Below, in pieces: positions 33,578 to 43,245 of a stretch of 64,000 nucleotides of DNA (position 1 is its first letter; the number at the start of each line of letters is the position of its first letter). Source of the DNA: Coprinellus micaceus (taxonomy: Eukaryota > Basidiomycota > Agaricomycetes > Agaricales > Psathyrellaceae); NCBI GenBank assembly GCA_951394405.1, contig OX596338.1, positions 2,604,001 to 2,668,000 on the forward strand, given 5' to 3'. Made by a program: the position numbers and the translations under genes. The notes below the pieces were generated by a model, which was given only the letters and a program-made list of their open reading frames with translations, was not told the origin of the DNA and ran no database searches.

Positions 33578-35138
33578 CTCATATCCATACTCGCCTTTCA
33601 CGTTTACTTCGAAGAACTTGGCTACGCACTCGGGATCCATTAATATCACTCCCGCCATTCGATCCCAGAACGCCGGCGCCAGACAGTCTCGTCAGCATGT
33701 TGTAGCACGGCGGGACCCATTCTGCATGACAAGCCAGAACATCAGTATCTTCTCGGATAACTCTCTCCTTGGCGACCCTCGACTGGCAGACCTTAATTCT
33801 TGACTCAACGATTTGCTACCACAGGACTCGGTCAAACTACATGACGACGATCGACTCAATTTGACATCCAGTCATGTTGTAGTCGCTAATGCAGTCGGCC
33901 CCCATGACTCATTGTACCCAGCATCTGGGGGAAAGGCTCGAAGACCCAAGGCTGGTAACGAGGTGGCCCTGAGTGACTTCCGGCCTCACGTCCAGGCAGT
34001 CGATCGGCTATCCTGGACCACCCCATACTCAATCAACCAAAGCCGCTGTCTCAAAAGCGAACTTCCAGATGAACTGGTGAGGGCGGCATGTTCAGCTGTC
34101 ATAGGAGCACTCGAAAAATCCACCAGGTCGACCTACGCAGCCGGCCTACTTCGGTTTATTCAATTCTGTGACGAATGGGGTATTGGCGAGTCTGAGAGGA
34201 TGCCCGCCAGCTACGCACTCCTCTGCACATTCATCGGTACTTGGAAAGGCCGACGCAGTGGTAATACCATCAAGTCATGGATGTCTGGTATTCGAGCGTG
34301 GCATGTTCTCAATCATGCTCCATGGTGTGGCGGCGATGAGTGGGTGAAGATGGCGCGTGTTACGGCGAACCGCGAAGGCACTATATTCAAGAGACCACTT
34401 CGAGCCCCTGTCTCCATTGAACACCTCATCACACTCAGAAAGGCTCTTAATCTCAGCGACCCCTTCAACACTGCGATCTGGGCGTGTGCAACCGTCACAT
34501 TCTATGGTTGCCGACGACTTGGCAAGACCACGGTACCTTCGGCAGGCGAGTTCTCCATTCGATTCCACGGTACGAGAGGCAACCATCTCATCAAGAAGAG
34601 GACGCTGAGCGGTGGTGCCCGGTCCTACTCAATTCGGATTCCATGGACCAAGACGACGAGGGAAGAAGGGACCACCATTATCATAACAGCTACTGGCAAT
34701 GAATTATGCCCGTACGCCGCCCTCGAGAACCATTTCCAAATTAATTCCTCTCCTCCGGCGGACACCCCGCTATTTGCATACCAAAGGCGATGCACCTGGA
34801 CTCCTATGGTCAAGGAATCATTCCTTAATCTCGTACTCAATATATTTGACAAGGCCGGACTGGAACACGTTCAAGGCCACAGCTTTCGGATTGGGGGAGC
34901 TGTCGAATTATTACTTGCCGGGGTTCCGCCTCATGTGGTAGCTGCGACTGGTGGTTGGTCCTCTCTTGCATTCCTCCTTTACTGGTGTAGAGTTGAGGAG
35001 GTCATACCCATGTGTACCTCGAAGGCCTTCAACGCCAAACATATCCAAGACCTTGGCGAGATCTTTGAGTCCTTCAGGGAGGACAACAAAATCCCTAAGA
35101 CATTCATCACGTCGTCGGATGGCACACTCATTATTTAG
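33570..35138 (+). pseudogene. DIRS-1 tyrosine recombinase, one internal TGA
   Basis: The start ATG at 33570 overlaps the Pol stop. A TGA at 33801-33803 (CGA-type) interrupts the N-terminal part, and the frame then continues to TAG 35136-35138. The N-terminal SAM-like domain is 'STRSTYAAGLLRFIQFCDEW' with 'NTIKSWMSGIRAWH'. The catalytic domain has Arg in 'FYGCRRLGKT', His-x-x-Arg in 'GHSFRIGGAVELL', Trp in 'GGWSSLAFLLYW' and Tyr in the same segment. These are the expected residues of a tyrosine recombinase, which inserts circular DNA of DIRS elements without target duplication. Apart from the stop the gene looks intact. Confidence 0.8.
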
Positions 35139-35572
35139 TCCTCTCAAACAATTCAACGACAATTTTTCTACTTGTTTGGTAGTAACCGAGGTTGTTTCTG
35201 GATCGGATCCTCGACTCAGATGGGGGATCAGCTGGCGTGTCTTGTCCAGCCTGCCGTTGTGAGCCTCGGCTCCGATTGGGTAGGCCAGACTGGACTTCGA
35301 CACGGTCAGCTGGGCAGACTCTTTGTTCTGACGCAGTGAGCTGCGACCGAGGTCTCGAGCTTGGAGATCGGTCGTGCAGATTCAGTGACATTGTCGGTAT
35401 CTCGGCACAGCACGTCACTGACCTGCATCACCAGCAAGTTCTGGCGACTAGCGCACAGCGCCCCCCCATCTTCATTCTCCCTCGGATGCAACATGAGTTG
35501 GAGAACCGGCGGTCAATCGCTTCCTTCTCTTCAAGATCAGACATTCACGAGATATGGAAAGTAAGATATATT

Positions 35573-35601
35573 GAGAGACTGTCTAGCTACTACAGTCTCT
35601 C
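35573..35601. repeat. Hairpin at the probable right end of DIRS-1
   Basis: GAGAGACTGT (35573-35582) and ACAGTCTCTC (35592-35601) are perfect inverted repeats with a 9-base loop. Confidence 0.7.
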
Positions 35602-36299
35602 CACCACCTGTGTTTGCTTTGTCTCCTGCGAGCTCAAGGAGCTATCTCGTCCCTACCTTATTGTACCCAGCATGTTACTTTATGTACTTTCCAGCACCTA
35701 CAAATGGTCTTGAGCAGAAGTGCATGTCCTCTGATGGCTGTTGCCATATATGGGGTAGGATTGGGTAGGACCCTGAAAGTGAAACTGCTGCCTTCCCCAG
35801 AAACCCAGGTAGGCTGTGGTGCTCAGAGTGCAACCCCTTGGGTGGAACACACCTAGATGAGAGAATGGAACAGCATAGTGGAGCTCCATATATGGGTATA
35901 GGACCTGTCACCAGACATCTGGATCAGCTGGAACAGGAAGGTAGATCAGGGGAGCATGGAAGGGGCATGGAACAACCCCTCTGAGAGCCTATTGGAATGC
36001 AGAATTCAATGGCTCTGTAAGGGGTGTTTCATGGGTGACTCAGATGCTTTGGATGCCCTCCACCTCCACCATCACATATTCCAGTCTCTAGTCCAGCCCC
36101 TGCACCAGCACTTCCCCCGCCAGCTCCTGATCAGAAGGTGTCCAAGGTACCTCCTCTTGTCTTGCAGTCAATGTGCCCTGTTAGAAAGGCAACTGCCAAA
36201 GCAACAGACTATCAGGTCTTGGATGGAGAAGGATGCAGAGACACAGCACCAGCTTCCTGATGTGAATACATGTCAGATGAAGGGGTGATAAGAATGACA
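35602..36299. repeat. Repeat-derived, non-coding
   Basis: Two 'CCATATATGG'-centred words at about 35745 and 35888 are inverted relative to each other. At 35960-36045 lies a diverged copy of the 40-bp hairpin of 26523-26615 ('GGCATGGAACAACCCCTCTG ... GTTTCATGGGTGACTCAGATG'). No gene is supported. Confidence 0.5.
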
Positions 36300-36830
36300 G
36301 AGCAGCAAATTGAGGGGGTGACCAGGAAAACAGCAATCCATCAATTCTCACTCAAGAAGATGATGATCCTCCTTTACCACTCACCCAGTCAGACTTTGAG
36401 GATGAGGATGACCCTGTTGACCTGGAAAAAGCCCTGAGAGCCACATCTATCCCCAACAGCTTATACAATGTCTATGACATCTGCTGTGGCGAAATCATCC
36501 CACTTGAACATGGAATTGAGATGTGCTTCGCCATGGCTATTGACAATCACCAACAGGAGCAGGTACTTGACCACAAGATGCACCCCACAGCTTCAGAGAA
36601 GCCATCTCAGCCCTGACACTGATCACTGGATTGGTGCCACACAGGCTGAAATGGATGCCCATCACACAAATGGGATATGGAATCTCGTCAAACTTCCAGG
36701 GGAATGAAAGGTCATAGGCTCTTGCTGGGTCCTTGTCATCAAGCAAAAGGCAGATGGGACTATTGACAAGTACAAGGCCAGACTGGTTGTCCAAGGGTTC
36801 TCCCAGATGCCTGGTAAAAGTAGTCAATCA
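36300..36830 (+). pseudogene. Ty1/copia Pol fragment (start of reverse transcriptase)
   Basis: An acidic linker (LTQSDFEDEDDPVDLEKALR) and a stretch with frame changes lead into 'DHWIGATQAEMDAHHTNGIW', then 'NLVKLPGE', TGA (36705-36707), and 'KVIGSCWVLVIKQKADGTID', 'KYKARLVVQGFSQMPG'. These are the first conserved blocks of copia reverse transcriptase. The rest is missing. It is a remnant independent of the RNase H piece at 5881-6459 and in the same orientation. Confidence 0.75.
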
Positions 36831-38005
36831 ACAGCCTAGACTTGATATTGGTGCAGTGCTATACACTAGAAGCCAGTGAAATCCACTGGACTACTGGACA
36901 TCCACTGGCATCCTGCAGGACATATGGGGAAGTGTAAAGTACAGTCAGTATGCCTGAAAGACAGTCAATGCAGAGATCTTCAAAAAGCCACACGCTCTCA
37001 CACCTTTTCCACTACACATGAGCCTTGGGTACAGTGACACAACACCTGCACCTGTTACAAAATTCATAAGCAGAGTTGAGTGGCAAAAGGGAGCTGGCTC
37101 AACTATAGTGAGGGCTGTGGACCTGGACAGTATTGTGTTTCATTGAGTCATTATGTCTAATGTGCTGGTTTCTGGGAACATCCACTGGCATAGCAAAAAG
37201 GACACCCACATGTTTAAGTGGGTGACAGCCATAGCTGCAAACAGAGATGAATGACCAAGAACCTTGAGGGCCCACATGGGGAGCCACTGAACAAACTCGT
37301 CCACCAGTTCAGTCAGAAAGGGCTCCAACCACGCCAGGTCATCTGTACCAATCTTTTTAGTAGGTTCCAGCAGAGCTGAATATGTGAACACTCACTATGA
37401 CAAAACACATACCAGGGGTCCCTCCTAGTGTGAGTTAGCCCCTGCGCCTTCCACACTGTGAGTAGCTGGCCCTTGTTGTTGATGAACATGCATGTTGAAA
37501 TAGGAGAGGTAAGTAGTGAATGTGTTTTCACTTGTGGGTAGTAGACCATTGCACTGCACAGCATATTCCTCGGACTCTCCTCACTTTGAATTTTGAATAC
37601 TTGGCCTGTAATAAATAATTGCACTTGGCTGGCCTGAATGTGAACTCGAACTTGGACCTATAGATACTTTGAAAAACAATTGCTCTCTGCTGGAATTGAA
37701 CTTGTATACACTTGCAAAAATGGAACTGAAAAAGAATGCACTTACTGGGACTTGAACTTGTGATCTCTTGGAATGCCATCACTTGGGAGCATTTTTAGCA
37801 GTTGGCACCCATGGTCACTGGGTCTTATTCTGCTGCCCAAGCTCATTTTCCTCACACGAAGGTGAATAGGCAAGTACGGAGGGCGGCTGAAGACCCTCCC
37901 TCCGTGATTGATTATAATCTGTAGATTAGAATACAGAAGTCCCGCACACATGCAGCAATCCTATATCCTATCTCCACAAAAGAAAGGAAAAGAGGAAAGA
38001 TGAGG
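36831..38005. repeat. Repeat-rich gap: short DNA element end and degenerate tandem repeat
   Basis: 36880-36939 is an isolated right end of the short DNA element ('ACATCCACTGGCATCCTGCA ... GGAAGTGTAAAG' before TA). 37589-37760 holds four diverged units with a 'GGAATTGAACTTG' core at about 37589, 37640, 37692 and 37747, spaced 50-56 bp. 37877-37904 is a CGGAGGG/CCCTCCG hairpin. A minus-strand ORF at 37140-37391 has no recognisable motif and is not supported. Confidence 0.5.
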
Positions 38006-39016
38006 CTAAAGCCGATGCTGAGGAGCATGTGTATCGGAATTGGAATCGCGAAAGTTGAAAAGCATCACAGGGTGTTTTTGAATGTAAATCCTCCAAGCAT
38101 TCGAAGACCAGCGGCCCATAGCTTGAATGACATAAGTAGGGGCGCCTAATTGAGCAAGGGCTGTAGCACCCCCCACTCGCATCGATTGGCCACTGATGCT
38201 CGCCCCGAAATTGAACTGTTGCAAATGCCGCTGAAAGAATGTCTGATTAGGGACCACCCCCTCCTCCGTGAGCCATAGGGGTGATGCGAATGGGTGCCAT
38301 CTATCTCGCCTGGACAAGTACATCTTGAAGACATTGAGGATGTCGAGGGATGGCCAGAAATTTGATATGAGGATGGTGTTGCCCCCAAAGAACTTGTCTG
38401 TCTTGTGGGCGGGTAAGGTGTATGCGAGGGCAGTGGGGTTAATAACCCGAACACTGGAACGACAGGCTCTCTTGGCAGGGTTGTGCAGGGAAGGGAGGTC
38501 GGGATCACAAAGATCTCCCAATCGTAAGAGAGCATGGAAACCAACAAGAATGAGGGCTTGAAAGAGAAGGTCATCATAAGATGAAGGTGACTTTAAAGCA
38601 ATAGTAGAAAGCATAGACACCGTTAATGGTGCCTTGTGGACAGTAGAAGCATGGCGAAGCCATTTACAACCTACGATGGTGTCAGACACCAAACGAGAGT
38701 TGCGAATGTCATGAATGTCAGGAAAGAATGGTTCGAGGAATTTAACAATCCCGGATAGGTAAGAGACGATGGAATTAGGTTTAATGAAGTCGCACATGTA
38801 CATCACATAATTGGAAAAGGTGGTAGGGTTTGGTTGAAGGGGGAAATGATGTTTCGAAATGAATTCAACCCAAGAATTATAAGCAGAAGAATAGGGACAC
38901 CATGTTCTGTGATCAAGCTTCATACCCAATACCAAAGCATGTCGTTCGGCGAACTTCTCCGGGGGCCATGTTGGCCTTTTTGGTTGCCTTGACCAGAGAA
39001 GAGAAAACTTGTACAT
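38006..39016 (-). CDS. DIRS-2 tyrosine recombinase
   Basis: An intact ORF of 336 codons starting at ATG 39016. The N-terminal helical domain is 'HRTWCPYSSAYNSWVEFI' and 'PNSIVSYLSGIVKFL'. In the catalytic part Arg is in 'GFHALLRLGDLCDPD', the His-x-x-Arg position is 'GQSMRVGGATALA' (Gln in place of His), Trp is in 'GRWSSNAW' and Tyr in 'RIYIQKHP'. The Gln may be normal in this lineage or may weaken catalysis. It would integrate the circular DNA copy. It is the only uninterrupted ORF of the element. Confidence 0.8.
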   Translation of the reverse strand: MYKFSLLWSRQPKRPTWPPEKFAERHALVLGMKLDHRTWCPYSSAYNSWVEFISKHHFPLQPNPTTFSNYVMYMCDFIKPNSIVSYLSGIVKFLEPFFPDIHDIRNSRLVSDTIVGCKWLRHASTVHKAPLTVSMLSTIALKSPSSYDDLLFQALILVGFHALLRLGDLCDPDLPSLHNPAKRACRSSVRVINPTALAYTLPAHKTDKFFGGNTILISNFWPSLDILNVFKMYLSRRDRWHPFASPLWLTEEGVVPNQTFFQRHLQQFNFGASISGQSMRVGGATALAQLGAPTYVIQAMGRWSSNAWRIYIQKHPVMLFNFRDSNSDTHAPQHRL

Positions 39017-40826
39017 TCAGTCCTTCGGCCCCAACGTCACACGTGGGGGTTCAAAGGACCGAATAGCTAAGCCAGGGTGAAGCTTGAGCGCACGATCAAT
39101 GTCGAAGCGGGAAAGGGCATCGGCGGTCTGGTTGTCCTTTCCAGGAACGAAAAGGACTTTCCAATCATGACCACCATCAAGGGCAATATCACAGGCAGCG
39201 GTGAGGATGGGGTTTAATCGAGGGGATGCTGATAAGGAGTTGAATATATCGACGGTATTGGAATTGTCGGAGTATATGGCCACACGTTGAGGGATACATT
39301 CACGTTCGTCAATCCACTGAAGGGCGGCCAAGACGCAGAGTGATTCGTGGAAGAAGATGAAATCTTCTCCCTGGGCGTCTACTGTGGGCGCATGATAGCC
39401 TTCAATGTCGTTAACAATGAAGAAGCCCATGCCAAATAGGCTAGTGTCGCAGTAGATGACGTAGTCTGCCTCCTCTGGCCTCCAGTGGATCGATTTAAGC
39501 AGATAAACCCCCGGAGATTCAACGATACATTGACAAGCCCATCGAAGATCGCGCTGGATAGTGTCGTTGGAGTGGAAGCGTTTGTCAAGCAAGACCTTGC
39601 CTTTCATCTTCGCGTACACACCAGATAAACAAGGCTTTAACAACGGATACACGTTGAAAGCCCAGTTCATCCAACCAGCGAAATGTTGCCAACGATGGAG
39701 GCGAACACCCCGTTTGGCGATGTAAGAAGAAGAATCACACCAGACGTCAAGCTCTTTTAGGAGATCAGTGCGGGCTTGGTCAGGGAGTGTGAAGCAAAGG
39801 TCGTTGGTGTCGACGGATATGCCAATAATGGTAAGAATAGACCCGGAAAGCTGCTTCTTCTCCTTGTGAGGGATGCCGAGCTTATCCCATAAAGAAAGGA
39901 GACGGGATTGGGGGGTTGGAAGCTGCTTGGCATAGGGGGCGTAAAACTCCATGAACTTGGCTAGTGCAGGAGCAAAATGATCGTCGGAATATTCACTGAG
40001 GTGAAGGATGCGCTCAATGTTGACGGCGATCCAGGTTACGAGAGCCATGACCGAAATGAAGTCATGTTGGGAGGCAATGCCACCAAAGACGTTGCAACAG
40101 TTGACGTACTTGCAGCCGTCAATGACCTCGACTTGCTTCATCTTCCAGAATGGATGCATGGGAATGAGGTGATATGCCTCAGCGACATCGGACTTCCAGG
40201 CGCACAGCTCTTCGCCAGGGTGGTTCCTTCGAAGATCCAACAGGTCTTCTCCAAAGGGACGCATATTGTCGAGGGGGACCTTTCCCATCGCTGCCTTGTC
40301 AACCATTGAGTTAAGGGAGAAGTCCCCCTTGCTGTGGTTGGTGACAAGACGAAGGGCTTCCCCACCATCCTTCGGGACAGTGTGCAGAGGCATCGCATAC
40401 ATTCCGGGGAGGAAGTCGTTGAAGGGCTCAGAATAACGACCCTTTGCCAATTCGATATCCCGCTGGTCGCGGAGGAACTGAGCATGATGAGGGTCAACGG
40501 GGGTCGGGTTACTAGTGTCATGAGTGATGGGGTAGTCGTCCGGAATCGTAGCAAACAGCCAGAATCCCTCTCAAAGACCACGAAGGACGGAGTCGACGAA
40601 CGGACGATTGGGATGAGTGGCCAGTAATTCCTCGAAGATGTCGACCTTAATTGGGGTGACGATCTTGAAGAGGTGGGGGTTGGAGTTGACGGTCTGACGA
40701 AGAATGGGGTCGTCCAACACAGATTGAGGAGGGGAGGGAAGCGGCGCAGCATGCTCGGTCCATGCATATGATCTCAGCGGAGATGGTCTACCCCACATGT
40801 TCCATCGGAGAAATTTATTGACGTAC
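39017..40826 (-). pseudogene. DIRS-2 reverse transcriptase and RNase H, one internal TGA
   Basis: Pol follows Gag in a different frame, and the open frame overlaps Gag far upstream. It reads 'IVTPIKVDIFEELLATHPNR', TGA (40571-40573), then 'EGFWLFATIPDDYPITHD'. RT blocks include 'AMPLHTVPKDGGEALRLVTN', 'CAWKSDVAEAYHLIPMHPFW' and the active site 'LSEYSDDHFAPA'. RNase H has 'VIYCDTSLFGMGF', 'FHESLCVLAALQW', 'AIYSDNSNTVDIF' and 'NQTADALSRF'. No intron is needed here, unlike DIRS-1. The stop TGA (39017-39019) is immediately followed by the recombinase ATG, suggesting translation restart. Confidence 0.75.
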
Positions 40827-42191
40827 TCATGTGCTATTCCCTCCTCGATTTTGACATGAAGTCTGCCCGTGACCGCCTTTCCCGCAGGCTTTACAGACGT
40901 GGGGATATCGGCATTTGCCATCTCCAGCTGAGCAACCTCCCTGGCAGTTGAATTTGTCGCAGGCACTGAATGACCTTTTCCCTTTCCCCCCTCCACGCTG
41001 CTCTCCACCAACTCCACAGTTCTCGACTCCTTCGGGGGAAAGTATGGCGTCATTGATGTGGGAGAAACGAGAGAAGCTGTTGAGGAGGAGGGATTGGCCA
41101 CCACCGACGAAGTTTTGGATGGCCTTATCGAGGAGGATGATCCTAGGGGCAGCTGACGGGACTCGGGAGTAGAACATCCTTTCAATGTACTCGCCATATT
41201 GCTGAATCTCCTGCTCCCTCCGTGAGAATACGAGAGTATAGGCCTTGGCAGCAAGGTGCCAGGCGGCGGACCAATCGGCAGCGGTCTGAACACACTTTGC
41301 GGGTTCGACCTGAGGGAAGGAGATATCGTGGTCTCCCAAACGTGCAACGTTCTCCCTAATAGGGTGGACATGGTGTAGAGAAGATAAGACATTGTTGAGG
41401 CTGACCGCGTTTCCTCGGATGATGTTGTTCCATTCTGTAGAGGGGAACCCGGAGGGCGCTCGAGGGGATGTTCAGAGGTTGTTGAGGGCGAAGGAAGAAT
41501 CCTTTGAGAGCTTGCGGAGGATTTGCTGGTTGTGGTCACATCCAGGTGGGATGTTGACGGAGGAGGACAAGAAGTTGTTGTTGGCCTTGGCCCACGGCAG
41601 TTTCCCACGTTCCAATTTTGGGTGTTTACGTCCGCTGATGCCCCCACTGTCTGAATCCAGTCTATCAGGGCTCGATGATCTGGGGCGATAGAAGTTCTCG
41701 AGGTCGTTGAGGTTATCCTTGAGAGCAGGCGAGGGGGCTCGGTCATGGCAGTTCTGTCTCGATGACATATCTTCAAAGAACCTTCTTCCAACTGAGGCGG
41801 ATTGATGGTGTAATCGCGCTTCCTGTGTGATTTCGCCACAGAGGTCGTCAAATCCCTCTTTCCAGTCCTTGAGGTCCTCTCCTTCAGTGTTGAGTTGGAA
41901 AATTCCGTAGAGCTTCCCAATTGACTCTGTCTCAGACAACTTCCCGAGCCTGAAATCCTTGATGACAGCTTCGGCTTTTTCGACAATGGCCGATTGGAAT
42001 CCATGTTCATCGTTCGAACTCGCAGATCTGGAGACGCTGACCGACTTCTGGGCCTCTTGCTGGGCTGGATTCTGTCCTTCAGAGGAAGGGCGTTTTGAGG
42101 CTGGCCTATCCGACCCTGCCCCATGCGCTCCACCCCTTCGAGACGGTCCAGCAACGAGTTGGGGAGGGCCAGTGGATCCATGTCGAGACAT
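40827..42191 (-). pseudogene. DIRS-2 Gag-like protein, one internal TGA
   Basis: From ATG 42191 (MSRHGSTGPPQLVAGPSRRG) the frame reads a Ser-rich start, then 'LGKLSETESIGKLYGIFQLN', 'RFFEDMSSRQ' and 'PWAKANNNFLSS'. After a TGA at 41472-41474 it continues in the same frame 'SPRAPSGFPSTEWNNIIRGN', 'VQTAADWSAAWHLAAKAYTL'. It ends with a Cys region 'CDKFNCQGGCSAGDGKC', 'CKACGKGGHGQTSC'. The last is an intact CCHC knuckle. The role is RNA packaging. The TGA is explained by a single C-to-T change at a CGA codon. Confidence 0.7.
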
Positions 42192-43245
42192 ACGCACCAA
42201 AGCAAACAGATGAACATAGTGATGCCGATAAAAAAGAGACGAAAATTCATTCAGCTCGGATCGAGGACAAGATGATGAACATTGAGAAGAACCTCAGACT
42301 CCGAGGTAATCTAACATATATTTGGGCTCTCTCCACTTCCGTCTCATACCGAGACATGGGAGATAAGTTTCCGCTCAGTAGCATGAAACCCGCCCCATCA
42401 CCCAATCGCGTACCTCGGACCCATTGGTTCATCAGTTTGTCCTTGTTCCTCCTGGACTCCATTGGCCTTAGGAAAACATAGTCTTAATCCAATAAAGCTT
42501 GGCACTTGAGGCACTGGGTACAAGTACCTGAGACTTAAAAGTCCTTGGAATTGTAAGAGCAATCTAAAAGGGGGAAGGTGTATACTTTCAGACAAGGCTG
42601 TGCTGTTTCAAGATCTGAATACAGCTAAGACATGTATGGAGGAGTATAAAGTACAGCCCATCTGCTCGCTCTTTGCCTGATGGCCCTGACCTCCATCCAC
42701 AACTCAGGACATCTGTGTGTAGGCTGGAATAGGACAACCCACCACCCTGTGCGGTTGGACCCAAGACCTGTCTGATCCCCTACAAGCCCAGGCCCCAATG
42801 TCACTCTGCTCACCCCATACTGTCCTCCCAGAACTCTGTCCCTTGTTTTCTTGGATGTCTGACTCTTCTGAGGTCCCCTGGCCAGCATTCACTGGTGCCT
42901 CCTGTCCACATCCCACTAATCAGTTGGCCTTAGCCACCAGTGTGAGCTGATGTGTGGCTGTATCTGTACTCCAACATTTCCTCCAGCCCTATATCCAGTG
43001 CTCCCCTGCAGTCAGCTTGTACAGTCCACAACATGAAATAACCATAAAATAAGTTCATTATGGCCACTTAGGCTCAGGCTCATGAAGTCCAAAACCTGAG
43101 TCTATCTTTGAATTCCAATAAGCCAAAGGCCCATTAGGGGCTAGAGTTTCTGGCCAAACCCAGGCTTACTCATTACTGATTCAGGGTCATACATACCCTA
43201 CACTGTCTATTATTCATTGTAGAAGAGCATATTTGTAACCATAGT
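42192..43245. other. Boundary between transposon island and gene-dense region
   Basis: No gene is supported. A right-end remnant of the short DNA element ('TGGAGGAGTATAAAG' before TA at 42652-42653) lies near 42637-42651, with a 'CCTGGACTCCATTGG' word upstream at 42454. From 42700 to 43245 the sequence is non-repetitive to my eye and probably includes the 3' untranslated region of the helicase gene. Confidence 0.45.

Larger units (their letters stand above)
29051..35601 (+). mobile_element. DIRS-type tyrosine-recombinase retroelement 1
   Basis: Three consecutive ORFs on the plus strand (Gag, RT/RNase H, tyrosine recombinase) define a DIRS-type retroelement. The order Gag-RT-RH-YR with no integrase or protease is diagnostic. 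Borders are approximate. The left limit is set at a 12-bp inverted repeat (29051-29062 and 29154-29165). The right limit is a hairpin at 35573-35601. 'TTGAGAGACT' occurs near both (29110 and 35571). Positions 35139-35572 contain no gene. Confidence 0.75.
38006..42191 (-). mobile_element. DIRS-type tyrosine-recombinase retroelement 2
   Basis: Gag (42191-40827), Pol (to 39017) and tyrosine recombinase (39016-38006) lie head to tail on the minus strand. It belongs to a different lineage from DIRS-1: recombinase and Gag share only motifs, not close sequence. Two internal TGA codons make it inactive as read. Termini were not identified. The sequence between 42250 and 42480 may be its 5' leader. 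Confidence 0.75.

Noticed and set aside
37739..37815. Possible tRNA gene on the minus strand
   Set aside because: A B-box-like word is present but no cloverleaf, anticodon arm or acceptor stem could be paired.
33570..39016. Tyrosine recombinases considered as Starship captains or Cryptons
   Set aside because: Both sit directly after reverse transcriptase/RNase H ORFs, which identifies DIRS-type retroelements.
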